The position numbers were made by a program, and so were the translations under genes. Of a DNA stretch of 64,000 nt, positions 27,601-33,600 are shown in pieces. The notes beneath the pieces were generated by a model. It was not told the origin of the DNA. It searched no databases and saw only the letters and a program-made list of their open reading frames with translations. How positions within the stretch are numbered: the stretch's first letter is position 1; each line of letters begins with the position of its first letter. Source of the DNA: Branchinecta lynchi (taxonomy: Eukaryota > Arthropoda > Branchiopoda > Anostraca > Branchinectidae); NCBI GenBank assembly GCA_023053575.1, contig JAKZAP010000007.1, positions 17,141,508 through 17,205,507 on the forward strand, given 5' to 3'.

Positions 27601-30600
27601 TCATCTCATACTAAAAGGGCCTCACCTCAGACAGAGAGCCATCGCCTCTGCAGCAGCGGTTGCTTCATCAAGAAGTGAAGCGTTGGCGACATCGAGGCCA
27701 GTGAGATCTGACACCATGGTTTGGTAGTTCAGAAGGCTTTCCAGGCGGCCTTGAGAGATTTCGGACTGATACGGGGTGTATTGGGTATACCTACGATTGA
27801 ATGTCTTATTAAAAATTTGCTCAAATTCTTGTATTTATAGAATCAGTTCTTTCTCGTCAAGATAAATATACAAAAATAATATATGGCAGGGGTCAGACAG
27901 ACCAGGTAAGTCCAACAGAATGTACTGTATAAATAATAACAGCTAAACCTGGGAACTGTAGCACCGTATGAAAAGAGGCACGAAACTGCGTTCGTAAAGT
28001 GCGTGGAGATACTTCAACCATTATCACACAATAATGCGCATTTCCAAACTGTTGACATTACAGAATTGTGTTTTGTCATATTTTTACTATATTACTGCAT
28101 TTATGTCTTCGGCCAGTCTGTAACAAATAAATTGAATCGGTTAATTTGTAAATATATATTCGTGTGTGTGTGATGTTTTTTTTTAAAGCAAAGCCCTTAG
28201 AAATGACTTTTTCACTATAAAATACTCGAGAATTTTGCCGTTATGTCACTACAGTGAAAAGAAATACTGGTCCTTCAAAACTAACGTTTCAAACCATCCA
28301 TAGATTCATGTTCTGCAGACTTCGTGTTTCGTCAGTTTCTATCTTCAAAGTTCTTTAACTTTGTGTGAATCTGGGTGGAGGGACACTTTTAGGAGGGAAA
28401 TTCTTACCAGCCTGGATTTTCGAAAATATTTCTCATGATGGGGTGTGGCGTGTGGCAGTTGTGATACCCCATTCCGATGTAACTCCTCCAAACTTTATTC
28501 TTTGCGGCCACTCGACGAGCCCTCTCCATCAGCTGTGTTTCATCTAGAAACGAAAGGACGTGAAATCAATCAATCAACTTTATTCAACCAAATAAGATCT
28601 CTGACCTGTTAAACTTATGGTGGTATTTATGATTGTTTATATTCCTATTATAATTGTTACGATTTATCTGTGCTCAGGAGTTATGCCTACGACATTACCA
28701 AGCAAATTTGGCGTGGGTCGTGGCACGTTTTCGGTGAGTGGAATCATTTACAAATCTTACCACTTATCTATTATCTATTATCTATCTATGTACCATCAGG
28801 TCGTTTAAGACAAACGGAGAAGCATTCAAAGACATGCGAAATATTACAAGCGCGTTCCACCCTCCTACCAATAGGAATAGCAGCGACAGCAGCGCTACTA
28901 GCGATAGTGAACGTCCCTACTGAAACGCATTAAGTCGTTCATCGCTGGCTCCAACAACTGCATATTCCGAACACAGAAAAAAAAAGAAAGAAGATACAAC
29001 CTCCCCTGTTTTCTCGATATGTGCAGACCTCATCTTAGCTTTACTAGAAATTTCTATTTGTCTCGCTTTAAATGCCACAAGTGTGGTGGGCGGCGCTACG
29101 AATATCTCCCGTTTGCTAAGTATGGAAAGCATAGGTCATTGCGCTACTCCCCAGTGTTAGTTTGCTCTGACTGGCAGTACTCAACAAGGTCAGTCGCACA
29201 ATATATTTGAAGAACAAATATTCTTTCATCTCAAGCTGACCGCGAATCATAACTTATATTGCTATACGGATATAAGTAAGTAAGTAAGTAATTTATTTAT
29301 AACCCGCCGTTTTCAGAAAGCGGAGTAAATGAAGAAAATAAATAAAACACATAAACATACACAAAAAGACACTTAATTTCAATCGTCGGCCAGGAAGCAG
29401 TGTAGAAGGTCGTGCGCTGGTTGGGTTCTGTTGTCAACGACTTTTGATAGCGACGAAGAAACATCCAAAAGGGTAACACTTGCATCTTGAATTTTGAACT
29501 TCTCCGTCAAAGTATGGTTATGGCATAATTTAGACAAGTGGAGCAGGTGCTTTGCATATTTAAAATAATGTCAGCTGCATTTTTTAAGAGCTATGTTTCG
29601 GCCCTAGTGGCAAGGCTCCTCTTTAGGCTTAAGCTGGAAAATGAAACTGTGGAAAAACAACTAAAGATTCTAGCTAAAGTATTTGATTTTGGTGCATTTC
29701 TTTGTGAGAACTGCTTGAAGGTAAAGTTGGTGCTGGGATTTCATTCTGGACACGGCTGCTGTTTTGTCTGCTCGATTGGATCGATAATAGGGTAGACTTT
29801 TTCAGCATTTTGGTTGACCTTGGAATAAATTCAGCTGACGTATACGTTTAGCACTGTCAATTATATTTAAAGACCTAATAAAGCATTTTTTTTACCTTTT
29901 CAGTCTGATTGTTTAGTAGAATGTTTTCAAACTTTCCAGTTATACGTTTAACAATACTGAATTGAATCATGTTAAAAATAATAATTCATTTACTACCCAC
30001 TGTACGTACAACTTAAAGATAGCGGAGTAATGAGAGAAACAATACTACAACCAATCATTGGTTCCACAATGATTCAATATCTTTCGCTGTATCGTTGCAA
30101 TAATCCTGATTCTGGGGTTATTCCTGCTTTGTCAGTATGCTGTACATACCGCTATATAAAACGTTACCAAGGTTGACACACGCTTCGTGCGGCTAGCTAT
30201 GGCTTAAGGGTTTACTGTTGATATTTACTGTGTGTATATATTTCTGTAGTTTCTTTTCTTTTTGTCTCTTTTTCTCCGTGTACTCCGCTTTAGCTCCTCT
30301 TTAAGCGGGCAAAAATAAATATATTCATATATATGACGTATCCGTTGTAAACATTGTATGAATAAATATATATGTTCCCAACTAAGCCCTTGGTAAAACT
30401 AAGAATTTCTTCCACGTTGTTTCATATTTTACATACTTCGCCGTAGTTCAATATCCTTGTGTTTTAGCTTTTTCGCTGATAAGACAATCTTCTTTAATTC
30501 GGAGTAAAAATGTTTATCCAAAAGCAAGCCTATAGGGGTTAACGGCCGGTCTTTGAAAGGTCATGAACGATTCGAAAACATGGTACCTGATCTAGCCTAA

Positions 30601-33600
30601 TGGGAACTAAGAAGAGGGTCATCGAATCAGTCAACCACAAATCCCTGATTTTGGGGGTTCCCCAAACGCTGTGTATACCTAGCGTTGCAAAACGCTGGAC
30701 TTGGTACTCTAACCTTGACCTACCTCACTGCAGATAAATTCTGATTGGTTTGAATTTTAGCTTCACTAAAACCATCAATATTTTATTATGTTAGAGTATC
30801 AGCATTTCGCATAATGTATCCAAAAATCAGGGATTTGTGGTAGACTGCACTGTACTTACCAATGGGCTCATCAAGTGCCAAGGATCTCTGGAACTGGATA
30901 TTTTTGGGAATGGCTTCCAATGTCAGATCATCCAAACTCTGCAAAAATCAGAGAGTAAATTTATTATGCGTAACCTAGTAGTGAGACATTTTTATAAAAA
31001 AAAAAAAATTAACGCTTCACAAGAAATACCACAATATATACAACAACAAAAACAAAAGATAAATAAACGTAAGACAAGAAAGACAAAATTAAACACGAAA
31101 AGAACTATACATTTACTGAATTAGCTGGCGTATTAGGCAATGGGCAGGAAGGCGGCTGGATGACGGCAGAAGCTGTTCACTTGTTTGACAGTGGGTTCAA
31201 GACAAACGAGAGCTGGAAGCTCATATGGCACTTACAAGGCTGGGTCAGAGGATGAAAATAGGAGTTTGCTGCTGTGATCATTTGTAAGCAGAACCCTTCA
31301 GATAACAATGATCATGGGTCCTTGGACATCACGAGTATGTATCGCTCGTAAAAACTTATTTTATTTTTGCATTTGGCTATGATAATGCGCACTTTAAGGG
31401 TACTAGAGATTGATCTGTAACGAACATTCTTGAAGCGCAAATGATGATAAGCTCATCGTGATCATGAAAATGTATATTTTGCTCAAAGTTATAGTTTGTA
31501 CTTTAAGGAATTAACTTGTAAGCAAACCCTTTGAGACAAATGAGCATGGACCCTTGAGGACCATTAATCGTTTGGTCAAAAGTATTTTTTCCACTTTTCG
31601 GTTAAGATAGGCACTTTAAGGGTGCTAAAAATTCATTTTTGATGATCATGGTCTCATGGGATCATGAAAATGTATATTTTGATTAAAAGTATTTTTGTAC
31701 TTTGCGGTTAGGATTAGTACTTTAAGGGATGGTCGGATCTGAGAAGTGACAATTTCTAAGCTAATCTTGTCAGGTCTCTAATGTCCAAGCCAAGTTTCAT
31801 CGTCCTAGCACATCTGGAAGTACCTTAATTCGCGATCAACGAGATTTCCGGTTCCCCCTCCAGGTCCCCCGCACCAGTTATCGGAACCGGTCCGATTTGA
31901 AACTGAACATCTGAGACACTTTTCCTTGACACTTGTCAAGTTTCATGCCTGTCCGATTGCCCGTTCCAAACTTATGTATGTTACTAGTTTCTCAACTAAA
32001 CTCTGACTCATGGTTACAGGATCATGAGCATCCGAAACTGATAATCAAGAATCAGAGAGTGAATTTATTATGCGTAACCTAGTAGTGAGACATTATATAA
32101 AAAAAAAACAAAAAAAAATTAACGCGGTTAAAAATTAATAGTCAAAAAACAATCAGATAAAAGTTTACTTTAGCATTTGTTGCCAAATCCTTAAAGCACA
32201 ATGGACACTTCTAAGGCTCTACTTTGTATTAAATGCTTCACAAATAAACATTTCCGACTTCCTTTAGAAGGCGCTATGAAAATCGGCCGTTTTCTTGTTA
32301 TCCCTTGTCTTTACCTCTCTGGCATTTCGGCGACCCAAATCTTAGGAGCTGGGATATCGTGGCATGAAATTCAAAAACTACCATCAATGCTTGATATAAA
32401 AGGGATGTCACCATTGTCAAGCCGCAGATGCAGTTTACCTGATTGTTCTTGTCTTTCGTCAGAAGTTCCATGGCTTGAAGTGCTTATTTAAAGTTTTTCT
32501 TTGTGGAATAGTGCTGTAAAGCTTGATTAGCTTGCTTTATAAAATGTACCAGAATATGCAATAAGCTTATAAAAATATCATAGCTACACAAATCATTCAA
32601 AAACAAATAACCTATTCAAATCTGAATTATATAAGCTGATTTATGCATACAATAAAGATCTACTAAGTATTATAAGAAACATCACTTTTATCTTTGTCCA
32701 AGCTAGTAAACTGAGCATGTACTGGCCCAAAAAATTACGCTTTGAAATATCACTGAGAGGAAACTGTTGAAAAAGCTGCTGATCTGGGGGGTAAGCATTG
32801 TTCCTCGGTTGTTACAGAGTGGGAGTGGGGTAGTTTGATTTGCCCATTGAACTTTAAACTGTACTTGTTTCTGCATTCGGTTCTAAACCCAAGCTACGAT
32901 GGCCTCGTGGGCTAGTGTGTTAGGCTTCCATGAGAGAGGAAGTCGGACTGATACCACATCTGGACATTGCCCTTTTGCTCCCCTTGTTCTTAGTTTCCGG
33001 ACTCCCGGATCCGGGGAAAGTCGGATCGGGGATCCGAACTTGAAGTGCGATACCTGAGACAGGATGTCATTCGAAATATCAAGTTTCATTAAAACCCGAT
33101 TCCCTGTTCAAAATTAAAAATACCTCAATATTCTGGACTCCCCCTCCCTCCCCCCCCCACCCCCCATTGCGGTCGAATCGTGGAAGTGACTATTTCCAAG
33201 TTAGTTTGGTCGGTCCCTGATATGCCTGCTAAGTTTGATCGTCCTAGAACTTCTGGAACTACCATAACTCGAGATGAGTGGCCTGACATACCGACAGACC
33301 GAAAAGTGATCGGTATACGGCACTTGAGTGGAGCTGCAAGTGCCACTGAATTGGAGATTGCGCGTAAGGCGAGGAAGGTAAAGAAGAAAAGGGAGATATT
33401 TGAAACAAGAGCTGGAAGCTCATATAGCAATTACAAGGATGGTTCAGAGAATGAAATATAGAATTTGCCTTTTCGTGGGTTTGTTCTGATTCCGTGTGCA
33501 GAATCCTTGAGATAAGAATGATCACGGACTTGCAAATCACGAGAATGTATCGTTTGGTAAAATTATGTCATGATGCGCACTTTAAAGGCGCTAGAAATTC

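Noticed and set aside
32201..32491. 96-codon frame beginning [13 protein letters not shown], also seen at 48205-48417
   Set aside because: It is part of MITE F; the frame is broken in the third copy and is not preserved as a protein would be.
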